A stretch of DNA of 64,000 bases from positions 1 to 64,000 of the forward strand of contig BRLC01000025.1 in assembly GCA_024343425.1 (NCBI GenBank), given 5' to 3'. Both the position numbers and the translations under genes were made by a program. Within the stretch, counting starts at the first letter, position 1. Every line of letters starts with the position of its first letter. Below, one piece after another: positions 26,718 to 35,765 of the stretch. The notes below the pieces were generated by a model. That model was not told the origin of the DNA. It searched no databases and worked only from the letters and a program-made list of their open reading frames with translations. Source of the stretch: Rhizobiaceae bacterium MnEN-MB40S. Lineage in GTDB: Bacteria; Pseudomonadota; Alphaproteobacteria; Rhizobiales; Rhizobiaceae.

Positions 26718-27626
26718 TTGGTCATCGAGGATGCCAGGATCAATCAGGACATGACTGGCGAGACGCCCAACCGCCGATCGGTGCTGGTCGGGCTCGTTGG
26801 CCGAGGCATTCAACTATCGCGAACGCCCGTCATGCATGAGACGGAAGGTTTCGGCCAGAATCTCAACTACCTTTATCAACTGCTGGACGTCGCCGAGATG
26901 GCAGACAATCCCGGCATCGAGAGCATCGTCACGGCCGCTGAGCTTTGCGGTTTTGCGGGTCTGAATGTAACTTACCCGTACAAAGTGGAAGTCATCGACT
27001 GTTTGAACGGGCTGTCCGACGCAGCATCCGCCGTCGGCGCGGTCAATACGGTGGTTTTCCGGGATGGCGGGCGTTTCGGACACAATACAGATCTCTGGGG
27101 CTTTTCCGAGAATTTCCGCCGCAACATGGGGGATGTTCGGCGCAGCGCAGTGCTTTTACTCGGCGCCGGCGGCGCGGGAGCCGCAGTGGCGCATGCCCTG
27201 GCGGACTGCCATGTAGAAAAACTGATGATTGCCGATACGGACGCCTCCAAAGCCGCGGCTTTGGCGGAAGCGCTCAACCATCGTTATGGCTCCGGACGGG
27301 CGTTCGCAGTGGATGATACCGGACAAGCAGCCAGCGCTGCGGACGGGATTGTGAACGCTACTCCCGTCGGCATGGCGAACCTGCCCGGCCTCCCACTCCC
27401 CGAAGCGTTCATTCGTCCGGAAATGTGGGTCGCGGACATTGTGTATTTTCCGCTCGAGACCGAGTTGCTGCGCGTCGCCAGGCTGCGTGGTTGCAGAACG
27501 CTCTCGGGCGCAGGGATGGCCGTGTTCCAGGCTGTCCGGGCTTTTGAATTATTCACCGGGCTGACGCCCGATGTTGCAAGGATGGAAGCTGCGTTCGCAG
27601 CTTTCGAGGAGGCAGCGCCGCAATAA
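26718..27626 (+). CDS. Quinate/shikimate dehydrogenase (AroE-like, catabolic)
   Basis: Encodes 302 residues from TTG 26718 (GGGAGGAG upstream); ATGs at 26703 and 26751 are alternatives. The substrate domain has GLVGRGIQLSRTPVMHE and GLNVTYPYKVEVIDCL, where Lys is the catalytic base. NTDLWGF follows, then the nucleotide loop LLGAGGAGAAVAHAL. The motif ADTDASKAAALAEAL after the second strand has an Asp favouring NAD. Context with a dehydroshikimate dehydratase and a TRAP system points to breakdown of quinate or shikimate to 3-dehydro products rather than aromatic biosynthesis. Confidence 0.85.
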   Translation: MVIEDARINQDMTGETPNRRSVLVGLVGRGIQLSRTPVMHETEGFGQNLNYLYQLLDVAEMADNPGIESIVTAAELCGFAGLNVTYPYKVEVIDCLNGLSDAASAVGAVNTVVFRDGGRFGHNTDLWGFSENFRRNMGDVRRSAVLLLGAGGAGAAVAHALADCHVEKLMIADTDASKAAALAEALNHRYGSGRAFAVDDTGQAASAADGIVNATPVGMANLPGLPLPEAFIRPEMWVADIVYFPLETELLRVARLRGCRTLSGAGMAVFQAVRAFELFTGLTPDVARMEAAFAAFEEAAPQ

Positions 27627-27724
27627 CGGCGTTGTGAGATTTCCGGCGCGGATCACCTGCGACCGGTCAGGAAGTAAAATTTGGCGCGGCGAGGTCGCGC
27701 CGAAGCGCAGAAAGGGAGGTATCC

Positions 27725-28711
27725 ATGCGCACATTCATGAAAACTCTTGCGGGCGGCTCAGCATTGGCGGCGCTTTGCCTTACTGCATCCGTGGCGCTGG
27801 CCCAGGAAAAGGTGGAGCTGATCTATTCTGATACGGTTCCCGAAAGCGACATTCGCACCACCACGTTGCGAAAGGAGTTCGGCGAGTGCCTGGGCGACGG
27901 GTTCGACTTCAAATCCTATCATGGCGCAACGCTCTTCAAGCAGGGCACTGAACTGACGGCCATGCAGCGCGGCAATCTCGACATGGGCAACCTTGCTGTC
28001 TTCGACTTCTACAACCAGGTGCCGGCGACGACGATTCTTGGAACCGCCTACCTCTATCGCGACTACGATCACATGAGAGCCGTCATGGACGGCGATGTGC
28101 TGTCGGATCTCTACGCTGAGATCGAGGACAAGGCGAAGGTGAAAATCCTCGCAAATCCGTACATTGGAACGCGCCACGTCAACATAAAAGGCGACAAGAA
28201 AGTCATGACGCCGGCTGATCTGGATGGCGTGAAGCTGAGAATGCCGGGCGGCGAAGGCTGGCAGTTCGTCGGCGAAGCCCTTGGCGCAAACCCGACGCCG
28301 CTTGCCTTCACCGAAGTCTACACGGCTCTCCAGACGGGAGCGATCGACGGTCAGGACAATCCGCTTCCGGCCGACAAGGCCATGAAGTTCTATGAAGTGA
28401 CCGATCAGATCATTCTGACAGGACACCTGATCGCCAATAACCAGTTCACGATCTCCCTGTCGAAGTGGAACAGCATGAACGGGGAACAGCAAGCCAAGGT
28501 CAAGGAATGCGCGATGAATTTCCAGAACGCGCTGGACAAGATCACGCTTGATCAGGAGGCCGAACTGGTCACTTTCTTCGAGGGTGAAGGCTTGTCGATA
28601 TACGAACCGGACAAGGAAGCGTTCCGCAACCATGTTCTGGATGTCTACAAGAACTCGAAATATTCGAATGACTGGCCTGAAGGTCTCATCGACAAGATCA
28701 ACGCTCTTTGA
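27725..28711 (+). CDS. dctP: TRAP transporter solute-binding protein DctP
   Basis: Encodes 328 residues; the start at 27725 has GGGAGG upstream. The signal peptide is about MRTFMKTLAGGSALAALCLT...ALA. The DctP fold is evident from GATLFKQGTELTAMQRGNLD, YIGTRHVNIKGDKKV, LDGVKLRMPGG and the ligand-gate region FTEVYTALQTGAIDGQDNPL, where an Arg in LRMP usually binds a substrate carboxylate. It acts in the periplasm and delivers a carboxylated solute to the DctQ/DctM channel. Given the operon, quinate, shikimate or a related hydroaromatic acid is the likely ligand. Confidence 0.9.
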   Translation: MRTFMKTLAGGSALAALCLTASVALAQEKVELIYSDTVPESDIRTTTLRKEFGECLGDGFDFKSYHGATLFKQGTELTAMQRGNLDMGNLAVFDFYNQVPATTILGTAYLYRDYDHMRAVMDGDVLSDLYAEIEDKAKVKILANPYIGTRHVNIKGDKKVMTPADLDGVKLRMPGGEGWQFVGEALGANPTPLAFTEVYTALQTGAIDGQDNPLPADKAMKFYEVTDQIILTGHLIANNQFTISLSKWNSMNGEQQAKVKECAMNFQNALDKITLDQEAELVTFFEGEGLSIYEPDKEAFRNHVLDVYKNSKYSNDWPEGLIDKINAL

Positions 28712-28719
28712 CGAGCTCA

Positions 28720-28744
28720 GGTCCGGTGAGTTCGTCACCGGACC
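28720..28744 (+). promoter_or_regulatory. Intercistronic hairpin after dctP
   Basis: GGTCCGGTGA and TCACCGGACC form a perfect 10-bp stem with a GTTCG loop between dctP and dctQ, with no T-tract. Such a hairpin can protect the 3' end of the binding-protein mRNA and give more DctP than membrane subunits. Confidence 0.6.
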
Positions 28745-28768
28745 GCCATACAAGACAGTAGCGGAACA

Positions 28769-29290
28769 ATGGAAAAACTACCGGCAATATGGGACTGGCT
28801 GGGTCGTCGCGCGGAGGAAATCCTCGCGCTGATCCTTGCAAGTCTCTTCGTCACCTTTCTGATACAGATCGTGTTCCGCTACTTCCTCAACCTGCCGCTC
28901 GGCTGGACGATCGAATATGTTTCAATCGCCTGGCTGTGGGGCATCCTGTTCGGATACGCCTTCGTGATCAGGGACAGCGAGATCATTCGACTCGACATCG
29001 TCTACGGCGCAGTTCCGTTGATAGTCCAGCGCGCCATGGATACTTTCACCGGACTTACCTGCGCGGCGATCTTCCTGTGGTCCCTGCCCTATGTCTGGGA
29101 CTATGTGACATTCATGGCGATTGAAAAGACCGCCTACATGCGCATCCGGTTCGACTACGTCTTCGCGATCTACGTGCCCTTCGCCATATCCATCGTCATC
29201 CGCTCGCTGATCGATGTTTGGCGCGCAATCCGCGGAACGCACCCCAGATACAGCGCGGGCGCGGGCGCCGAGGGTCACGACTATGACTGA
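28769..29290 (+). CDS. dctQ: TRAP transporter small permease DctQ
   Basis: Encodes 173 residues with four hydrophobic segments: LALILASLFVTFLIQIVFRYFL, the IEYVSIAWLWGILFGYAFV block, a third near FTGLTCAAIFLWSLPYVWDYV, and the last near YVPFAISIVIRSLIDVW. This is the standard DctQ topology. It is the small membrane subunit of the TRAP system. Its end overlaps the dctM start. Confidence 0.88.
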   Translation: MEKLPAIWDWLGRRAEEILALILASLFVTFLIQIVFRYFLNLPLGWTIEYVSIAWLWGILFGYAFVIRDSEIIRLDIVYGAVPLIVQRAMDTFTGLTCAAIFLWSLPYVWDYVTFMAIEKTAYMRIRFDYVFAIYVPFAISIVIRSLIDVWRAIRGTHPRYSAGAGAEGHDYD

Positions 29291-30578
29291 TCCCTTCACA
29301 GTATCGCTAATCCTGATCGTTGCATTGTCACTGTCCGGGCTTTCCATCGGGATCGCCATGATCTGCGGCTCGACCGTCTATCTCGCGATGAAAGGCTTCG
29401 ATCCATCCATCGCGTCCGAGACGCTGCTCCAGGGGCTGTTCAACAGCTATACGCTGCTGGCCATTCCATTGTTTATCCTTGCGGCCGACATCATGAATAT
29501 CGGCAGTCTGGCGGATCGGCTTCTGCGCTTCTGCCGGGCGCTGGTCGGTCGTTTCCACGGCGGTCTGGGTCACGTCAACGTCGTCTCTTCGCTGATCTTC
29601 TCCGGCATGTCGGGGTCGGCTGTCGCGGACGCCGTCGGCATGGGCCGCATCATCATCAACATGATGACCAAGGACGGCCAGTATACGAAAAGCTACGCCG
29701 CTGCGATCACCGCCGCGACCGCGACCATCGGACCTATCATCCCTCCGTCCATTCCAATGGTGCTCTACGCCCTCGTCTCCGATCAGTCAGTCGGCTATCT
29801 GTTCGCCGCCGGCATGGCGCCAGGCCTTCTCATGGCCCTGATGATGGGCGTCACCAACTCGATCGTCGCCCGACGCAGAAAATTTCCCGTCGACGACAGC
29901 GTGCCCTTGAAGGAAATTCCGAAAGTCACCTTCCAGGCATTCCCCGCCCTGATGCTGCCGGTCATTCTGCTTGGCGGCATCTACAGCGGCATAGTCACCC
30001 CAACGGAGGCGGCCGCAGTCGCAGCCTTCTACGCGCTGGCGATTTCGGTGGTTCTGTACCAATCGGTCTCCATGCCGCAACTCTACAGCACGCTGGCGAA
30101 CAGTTCGCGCTCGACTGCAACGGTCGGCATCCTGATCGCCGGCGCGCTGACCTTCAACTATGTCATCACCCGCGAAAACGTGCCCAATTCCTTGGCGGAT
30201 TTCCTCGCACAGTTCGAATTGACGAAATGGGGATTCCTTGTCGCAATCAACATCCTGATCCTCGCGCTCGGCTGTATATTGGAAGGCGGCGCAATTCTGC
30301 TGATCATCGTGCCGATCTTCATCCCGACGGCGCAGGCTCTGGGAGTGGACATGATCCATTTCGGCGTTGTTGTGGTGGTCAACGCGATGCTTGGACTGGT
30401 GACGCCGCCCTACGGACTCCTGCTGTTCATCGTCGCCAATATCACGCGACAACCCATCGGCCGGATTGTGCGCGACCTGCTGCCGTTTCTGGCTGCGCTG
30501 TTCGCCGCGCTGATTTTCATCACTTTCGTCCCCGGCTTTACGCTCTTTCTGCCTCGCCTGCTGGGATACCAGGGGTAG
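29283..30578 (+). CDS. dctM: TRAP transporter large permease DctM
   Basis: Encodes 431 residues from ATG 29283, eight bases inside dctQ; a longer frame upstream overlaps dctQ and is not used. There are about 12 membrane segments. Family motifs include IPLFILAADIMNIG, MSGSAVADAVGMGRI, PIIPPSIPMVLYAL, and GLVTPPYGLLLFIVA. It forms the ion-coupled transport channel. Confidence 0.92.
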   Translation: MTDPFTVSLILIVALSLSGLSIGIAMICGSTVYLAMKGFDPSIASETLLQGLFNSYTLLAIPLFILAADIMNIGSLADRLLRFCRALVGRFHGGLGHVNVVSSLIFSGMSGSAVADAVGMGRIIINMMTKDGQYTKSYAAAITAATATIGPIIPPSIPMVLYALVSDQSVGYLFAAGMAPGLLMALMMGVTNSIVARRRKFPVDDSVPLKEIPKVTFQAFPALMLPVILLGGIYSGIVTPTEAAAVAAFYALAISVVLYQSVSMPQLYSTLANSSRSTATVGILIAGALTFNYVITRENVPNSLADFLAQFELTKWGFLVAINILILALGCILEGGAILLIIVPIFIPTAQALGVDMIHFGVVVVVNAMLGLVTPPYGLLLFIVANITRQPIGRIVRDLLPFLAALFAALIFITFVPGFTLFLPRLLGYQG

Positions 30579-30597
30579 TTTACAAAAGGAATTCCTC

Positions 30598-31533
30598 ATG
30601 ATCGATCCGGAACTGCAACCATTCCTGGAAGTCTGGAACGATAGCTGGAAGGTGCTTCCAGCAACGGCCACGCCCCGCGAACGTCGCATCCTGTTCGACT
30701 ATATCGCCGACGACATGAGGCTCCCGCGACCGGATTGCGTGCGCACGTCGGCGCGCTTCGTGCCCAGCGGCGACCGCCTCGTGACTGTGCGCATAGACCG
30801 CTATGAGCAGGACGGCGCTCAACCCTGTCTTGTGTATATGCATGGCGGCGCGTGGATGCAGGGAAATCCCAGGACGCATGCGGACATCACCATGCGGATC
30901 GCCGCCGCAAATCGCCAGACCGTGGTAAGCATCGACTACGCGCTGGCGCCCGAAAATCCGTTCCCGCAAGCAGTCCACGAGTGCCGGGACACGGTCGTCT
31001 GGCTCCACGAAAACGCAGATGAGTTGTCCATCGACGCGACGCGCATCGCCGTCGGCGGCGACAGCGCGGGCGGAAACCTGGCTGCGGCGATAAGCATCGC
31101 ATTGCGGGGCGGCCCGCACGCGCCACTGGCCCAGTTGCTGATCTACCCCGCCATCGATTTCGAGATGGACAAACCGTCTTATGTCGAAAACGCGGACGCG
31201 CCTTTGCTTAACGTACACGGCATGCCCGCCGTCAACGCCATGTACATTCCCGACGAGAGCCAGAGGCGGAACCCGCTGGCGGCGCCGATTTTCGCCGATA
31301 GCCACGAAGGGCTGCCGCAAGCGTTCATAGCCGTTGCGCAAAACGACCCTCTGCGCGACGACGGATACGCCTACGCCGACACCTTGCGCGCGGCAGGAGT
31401 TCCGGTGGAGTTCGACAAGGGTGAAGGCCTGATCCACGGTTATCTGAGAGCAATGGAATACTGTGCGGCGTCTCGCGAGCGGCTCGACAAAATGTGTCGC
31501 TGGCTCGCCGGATGCTACGCCGCCGGTCAATGA
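30598..31533 (+). CDS. HSL-family alpha/beta hydrolase
   Basis: Encodes 311 residues. The oxyanion motif is YMHGGAWMQGN (near 80) and the nucleophile elbow GGDSAGGNLAAAI (near 153), both typical of hormone-sensitive-lipase-type esterases. The Asp is probably in VAQNDPLRDDG and the His in GLIHGYLRAM. In this operon it may hydrolyse esters of shikimate or quinate (for example chlorogenate-like conjugates) before oxidation; this is inferred from context only. Confidence 0.85.
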   Translation: MIDPELQPFLEVWNDSWKVLPATATPRERRILFDYIADDMRLPRPDCVRTSARFVPSGDRLVTVRIDRYEQDGAQPCLVYMHGGAWMQGNPRTHADITMRIAAANRQTVVSIDYALAPENPFPQAVHECRDTVVWLHENADELSIDATRIAVGGDSAGGNLAAAISIALRGGPHAPLAQLLIYPAIDFEMDKPSYVENADAPLLNVHGMPAVNAMYIPDESQRRNPLAAPIFADSHEGLPQAFIAVAQNDPLRDDGYAYADTLRAAGVPVEFDKGEGLIHGYLRAMEYCAASRERLDKMCRWLAGCYAAGQ

Positions 31534-31536
31534 ACC

Positions 31537-32010
31537 ATGGATGCGCCCCTCCCCGCAACGCCAGGACTGGAGTTCGCATTTCTCATTCGCGCGGAGATCG
31601 GCGAAGCACTGAACGCCGGGCCATCTCCTTCGGGTGAACGATTGCACATCCCCATAACAGGTGGAACGGTTACAGGCCCAATGCTGAATGGTCGGATCAT
31701 CCCGGGCGGCTCAGACTGGCCGTTGATCCGCCAGGACGGCGCTTCGCAGATCAGCGCACGATACACGATCATCGCCGACGACGGCGCGCCCATCTATGTG
31801 CGCAACGACGGCTTGCGGGTTTCCTCACCGGAAATTCTGACGAGATTGCGCGCCGGCGAAGCCGTCGATCCCGCTGATTATTACTTTCGTTCAACGCCAT
31901 GCTTCGAGGCGCCGGTCGGCCCGCATGGTTGGCTGAACCAGACGATCTTCATTGCTAGCCTCGGCCGAACCGAAGCAGGCGTCCTCATCAGCGTCTACCG
32001 GGTCACGTAG
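31537..32010 (+). CDS. DUF3237 domain protein
   Basis: Encodes 157 residues without a signal peptide. It matches the DUF3237 pattern: LHIPITGGTVTGPMLNGRI, PGGSDWPLIRQDG, ARYTIIADDGAPIYVRNDG, and an end near WLNQTIFIASLGR. The fold is a small beta-barrel of unknown function. It lies three bases after the hydrolase gene and is often seen near aromatic or hydroaromatic degradation genes. Confidence 0.85.
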   Translation: MDAPLPATPGLEFAFLIRAEIGEALNAGPSPSGERLHIPITGGTVTGPMLNGRIIPGGSDWPLIRQDGASQISARYTIIADDGAPIYVRNDGLRVSSPEILTRLRAGEAVDPADYYFRSTPCFEAPVGPHGWLNQTIFIASLGRTEAGVLISVYRVT

Positions 32011-32022
32011 GGAGACCGGACA

Positions 32023-33918
32023 ATGAAAACAGCGATCGCGACTGTCTCGATTGCCGGCGACCTCCGTGAAAAACTGGCGGCAATCGCCACGGCCGGGTTT
32101 GACGGGGTCGAGATTTTCGAGAACGACTTCCTCGCCTTCGATGGAGGTCCCGCCGAAGCCGGGCGCATGGTGCGCGATCACGGGCTTGAAATATCGCTGT
32201 TCCAACCTTTCCGGGATTTCGAAGGCATGCCCGAACCGCAGCGCAGCCGGGCTTTCGATAGAGCAGAACGCAAGTTCGACCTGATGCACGAATTGGGCGC
32301 AGATCTCGTTCTCGTTTGCTCAAACGTATCGCCCTTGGCGCTTGGTGGCATTGACCGCGCGGCCGAGGATTTCAGAGAACTGGGAGAACGGGCGGCCGGG
32401 CGCGGTATTCGCATCGGATACGAAGCGTTGGCGTGGGGCCGGCATATCAACGATCACAGGGACGCCTGGGAAATCGTGAGACGCGCCGATCATCCCAATG
32501 TGGGCCTGATCCTGGACTCGTTTCACACATTGGCGAGAAAGATCGATCCGCAGACAATCCGGTCTATTCCCGGCGACCGGATCTTTTTCATACAGCTTGC
32601 CGATGCTCCGCAGATCGAGATGGACCTGCTTTACTGGAGCAGGCATTTTAGAAACATGCCCGGCGAAGGCGATTTGGACGTGGTCGGCTTCATGCGTTCC
32701 GTTGCGGCGACGGGCTATGATGGCCCCTTGTCCCTTGAGATCTTCAATGACCAGTTCCGCGGCGGCTCCCCGAAATCGATCTCGATCGACGGACACCGCT
32801 CACTGCTGTATCTCATGGATCAGGTGCGGCGACTTGAACCGAACATCAACCTCGACGTTCCGACGATGCCAGACAGGATTCGCGTCAATGGCGTGGAGTT
32901 CGTGGAGTTCGCAGCCGATGAAACCGAGACCGAAGAACTCGGCGCCATTTTGCACACGCTTGGATTCCAGCGCACCGGCCAGCACGTCAGCAAGGATGTC
33001 GCGTTGTGGCGGCAGAACGAAATCAACATCATCATCAATACGGAGCGGGAGGGATTCGCGCATTCATCCTATGTCGTACATGGCACGAATGTCTGTGATA
33101 TTGGTCTGCGAGTCGATAATGCAGAGGCGACAGTCGAACGAGCGCGAATGCTCGGGGCGGATCTATTCGATCAACCGGTCGGACCGGGAGAACTGAAGAT
33201 ACCTGCGATACGCGGCGTTGGAGGCAGCGTCATGCACTTCATCGACGGGACAAGCGATCTTTCGCGTGTCTGGGACATCGAGTTTTCCGCCACGACCGAC
33301 AACACGGCTGCGATTGACGCAGGCCTCACCCGTATCGATCACATCGCCCAGACCATGAACTACGAGGAAATGCTCACCTGGGTTCTGTTCTACACCTCCA
33401 TTTTCAACACCGGAAAGACGTCTATGTTCGACGTCGTGGATCCGGCCGGGTTGGTGCGCAGCCGTGCGATCGAAAATGAAGAACGGAGCCTAAGGGTCAC
33501 CCTGAATGGCGCCGAAAACCGACGGACGCTCGCCGGCTATTTCATCGCAGAGAGCTTTGGCTCCGCGGTGCAGCACCTGGCTTTCGAGACGAACGATATT
33601 TTCGCCACGACCGAGGCGCTTTCCGCCAACGGATTTCGACCTCTTGTGATCTCTCCCAACTATTATGACGATCTCGACGCCCGATTTGGACTGGAGCAGG
33701 CGTTTCTGGATCGCCTTCGACAGTCCGGCATCCTTTACGACCGCAATGATGAGGGCGGCGAGTATTTTCAACTCTACAGCCCGAACTATGGCGAGGGTTT
33801 CTTTTTCGAAATCGTGGAACGTCGAGGCGGTTACGACGGCTACGGCGCGGCGAACGCCCAGTTCCGGATCGCCGCTCAGAAGCGTCACTTGCGTCCGAAA
33901 GGCGTTCCGAAGATCTGA
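32023..33918 (+). CDS. 3-dehydroshikimate dehydratase fused to an HPPD-like domain
   Basis: Encodes 631 residues. The N-terminal half (about 1-275) is a sugar-phosphate isomerase/epimerase TIM barrel (ATAGFDGVEIFENDF, NVGLILDSFHTLARK, MPGEGDLDVVGFM, PLSLEIFNDQFR) with metal-binding Glu, Asp, His and Glu residues. The C-terminal half contains two VOC-type modules like 4-hydroxyphenylpyruvate dioxygenase (RIDHIAQTMNYEEMLTWVLFY, SAVQHLAFETNDIF, FQLYSPNYGEGFFFEIVER), with His, His and Glu in metal positions. This layout is that of QsuB/QuiC1-type dehydratases, which turn 3-dehydroshikimate into protocatechuate. It closes the operon. Confidence 0.9.
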   Translation: MKTAIATVSIAGDLREKLAAIATAGFDGVEIFENDFLAFDGGPAEAGRMVRDHGLEISLFQPFRDFEGMPEPQRSRAFDRAERKFDLMHELGADLVLVCSNVSPLALGGIDRAAEDFRELGERAAGRGIRIGYEALAWGRHINDHRDAWEIVRRADHPNVGLILDSFHTLARKIDPQTIRSIPGDRIFFIQLADAPQIEMDLLYWSRHFRNMPGEGDLDVVGFMRSVAATGYDGPLSLEIFNDQFRGGSPKSISIDGHRSLLYLMDQVRRLEPNINLDVPTMPDRIRVNGVEFVEFAADETETEELGAILHTLGFQRTGQHVSKDVALWRQNEINIIINTEREGFAHSSYVVHGTNVCDIGLRVDNAEATVERARMLGADLFDQPVGPGELKIPAIRGVGGSVMHFIDGTSDLSRVWDIEFSATTDNTAAIDAGLTRIDHIAQTMNYEEMLTWVLFYTSIFNTGKTSMFDVVDPAGLVRSRAIENEERSLRVTLNGAENRRTLAGYFIAESFGSAVQHLAFETNDIFATTEALSANGFRPLVISPNYYDDLDARFGLEQAFLDRLRQSGILYDRNDEGGEYFQLYSPNYGEGFFFEIVERRGGYDGYGAANAQFRIAAQKRHLRPKGVPKI

Positions 33919-33993
33919 CAGCTTCGATGTTTCTTCCTGCATTCCGTTCGAAGTGCTACTCTTGGACGAATCTGGTCATTCGGGGGATTAGTG

Positions 33994-34509
33994 ATGAAGA
34001 ACTGGATGCTTTGGCTGATTGTTGGCGTTATCTCTATTGTCGGGGGCCTTGTCGCCCTTCTCAACCCGTTGGCGGCGACCTTTGCGGCCGAAAGGCTGAT
34101 CGGCTGGATTTTCATTATCGTTGGCGTGTTGCAGGTTATTTCTGCGTTTCGCGAACAAGGCCGCGGCGCCTCGCTATGGGCCGGACTGATCGGCGTGCTG
34201 GCGTTATTGGCCGGGGTTTCCCTTCTCAGCAATCCATTTTCAGGCGTGATCTCCCTGACGCTGGTTCTCAGTGTCCTGATCGCAGCGGCGGGCGTCTCCA
34301 AATTGATCACTGCCTATAAGATCAGGCGGGCGCGCTACTTCCCCCTGGTTCTGATTTCCGGTCTTGTTTCGATTGTGCTGGCGATTCTGATTTTCACGAA
34401 TTTCCAGGAAGCGGCGACGGTTCTACTGGGCGTAATGCTGGCGATCGAACTCATCTCAAACGGCGTCAGTCTGATTGCGCTCAGCCTGTTCCGCAAACCG
34501 GCGACCTGA
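33994..34509 (+). CDS. HdeD/DUF308 family membrane protein
   Basis: Encodes 171 residues from ATG 33994 (GTG 33991 possible, GGGGGA upstream). There are six hydrophobic segments in three hairpins; repeated features are WLIVGVISIVGGLVALLNP and LIGWIFIIVGVLQVISAF. HdeD proteins are linked to acid resistance in enterobacteria. Here it stands at the left border of the stress-gene island, though I see no EcfG-type promoter directly in front of it. Confidence 0.8.
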   Translation: MKNWMLWLIVGVISIVGGLVALLNPLAATFAAERLIGWIFIIVGVLQVISAFREQGRGASLWAGLIGVLALLAGVSLLSNPFSGVISLTLVLSVLIAAAGVSKLITAYKIRRARYFPLVLISGLVSIVLAILIFTNFQEAATVLLGVMLAIELISNGVSLIALSLFRKPAT

Positions 34510-34587
34510 CCGAGCCACACAGTTTCCGGAACGAAACATCCGCCTTGCAGGTTATGTCATCATGACCTCAGGGAAACATATCGCTTT

Positions 34588-34815
34588 GTGTTGACGGCCA
34601 TCATTGTGTTGGCATCGTCAGCAGCCGCCATGGCTCAATCGCTGACCGAATGCAGCGTCGATCCGAACAATATCGAGGAGACAACAGACGACAAGGTTTC
34701 CCTGGCAGAAACCATGGAGCATTGCGACGGCGTTCTCAAGCCTGATCTGTCGAGCGACCTGGAGATTGTAGAACCGGCGCCGGACGTAGGCGAAACGCCT
34801 TGTCATTTCACCTGA
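34588..34815 (+). CDS. Small exported acidic protein
   Basis: Encodes 75 residues from GTG 34588. The N-terminal MLTAIIVLASSAAAMAQ is a signal peptide. The mature part is acidic (SVDPNNIEETTDDK, SLAETMEHCDG) with three cysteines and ends near ETPCHFT. I know no family. A weak EcfG-like element (GGAAC 34528-34532, GTT 34551-34553, 18-base spacer) lies upstream. Confidence 0.5.
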   Translation: MLTAIIVLASSAAAMAQSLTECSVDPNNIEETTDDKVSLAETMEHCDGVLKPDLSSDLEIVEPAPDVGETPCHFT

Positions 34816-34866
34816 AGACATTCCGACACAGTCCACTAAAGATTAGTGTTCAGGACTATTCGAAAC

Positions 34867-34891
34867 GGAACGAAACCTCAGGCCACACGTT
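34867..34891 (+). promoter_or_regulatory. EcfG-type promoter of mgtC-like gene
   Basis: GGAAC at 34867-34871, a 16-base spacer and CGTT at 34888-34891 form an exact match to the EcfG general-stress consensus. The gene starts only eight bases beyond the -10, so initiation would be close to the start codon, or a later start is used. Confidence 0.75.
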
Positions 34892-34898
34892 TTGATCA

Positions 34899-35411
34899 AT
34901 GGATTTCGCCGACACATCGTTTTTCACGGAAACATGGCTGCCCCTTACGGTCATAGCCGTCAGGCTCGCGCTTGCGACTTTTTTCGGAGCTCTGGTCGGC
35001 TTCGAGAGAGAGTGGCGCAACAGGCCGGCAGGATTGAGAACCCATATTCTTGTCTGTCTGGCGGCATGCTCTGTAGCCCTGCTAACAATCGAGATTACGC
35101 ATCATTCCGTTTTCGATCAGGACTCTATCCGCATTGACCCGATCAGGCTGATTGAGGCTGTCACCAGCGGCGTGGCGTTCCTGGCGGCCGGCGTCATCAT
35201 ATTTGCACGCGGCGAGATTCACGGACTGACAACTGGCGCAGGGTTATGGCTCGCTGGCGCCATAGGACTTGCAACGGGCTTGGGTTACGTGACGATCGCA
35301 GTAATCGCCACGCTGTTTGCCCTTTTCGTTCTGGCGTTGCTGCGGATCGTCGAACATCGCATCATTCCCAATAACGGGAATGAGAAATCAGATGGCGAAC
35401 GAACCAATTGA
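34899..35411 (+). CDS. MgtC/SapB family membrane protein
   Basis: Encodes 170 residues with five membrane segments. The family motif is in RLALATFFGALVGFEREWRN and PAGLRTHILVCLAACSVALL, followed by FLAAGVIIFARGEIHGLTTGAGLWLAGAIG. Only the N-terminal membrane domain is present; the C-terminal ACT-like domain of some MgtC proteins is missing. The proteins are linked to survival at low magnesium and inhibit ATP synthase in some pathogens. An exact EcfG promoter stands in front of it. Confidence 0.85.
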   Translation: MDFADTSFFTETWLPLTVIAVRLALATFFGALVGFEREWRNRPAGLRTHILVCLAACSVALLTIEITHHSVFDQDSIRIDPIRLIEAVTSGVAFLAAGVIIFARGEIHGLTTGAGLWLAGAIGLATGLGYVTIAVIATLFALFVLALLRIVEHRIIPNNGNEKSDGERTN

Positions 35412-35444
35412 TAAAAAATCACCCATCCGCCCGGTTGGGCGGAT
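35412..35444 (-). terminator. Hairpin between mgtC-like and the 82-residue gene
   Basis: ATCCGCCC-GGTT-GGGCGGAT (35425-35444) is a perfect 8-bp stem. On the minus strand it is followed within eight bases by six T residues, so it probably ends transcription of the minus-strand gene. Confidence 0.55.
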
Positions 35445-35485
35445 CTAACATGCAATCCATGCAGCTTGTTGACATCGACGACTTG

Positions 35486-35734
35486 TCAGTCAGTCTGAGT
35501 TGGCGTGTCCGGCGATGCGCGCTCCACGCTTCCGGTTGACATGTCGTCAGAGCCGAGGCTTTGCTTGTCGGTGAGTTCCTCGAGCTGCTCGGTGTCGCCC
35601 TTCAGTGCATATCCATAAATTTCCACGCCAACCCAAACGACGGCGGCGGCCGCCAAACCGAATAATAGGGCCTTGGCGAGACTGGGGCTTTTGTCACCCT
35701 GTTTTGCTTCTCGTCCGGTCAATTTCTCCGACAT
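35486..35734 (-). CDS. Small membrane protein with EcfG-type promoter
   Basis: Encodes 82 residues: a charged N-terminus (MSEKLTGREAKQGDKSPSLA), one transmembrane helix (LLFGLAAAAVVWVGVEIYGYAL) and an acidic Ser/Thr-rich tail. No family recognised. An exact EcfG consensus lies 32 bases upstream on the same strand, so it is probably induced by the general stress response. Confidence 0.65.
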   Translation of the reverse strand: MSEKLTGREAKQGDKSPSLAKALLFGLAAAAVVWVGVEIYGYALKGDTEQLEELTDKQSLGSDDMSTGSVERASPDTPTQTD

Positions 35735-35765
35735 GACATATCCTTATGTTTAATTTCTCTTGTAA

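Noticed and set aside
34528..34553. EcfG promoter for the small exported acidic protein
   Set aside because: GGAAC and GTT are present but the spacer is 18 bases and the base before GTT is G, so it is too weak to claim.
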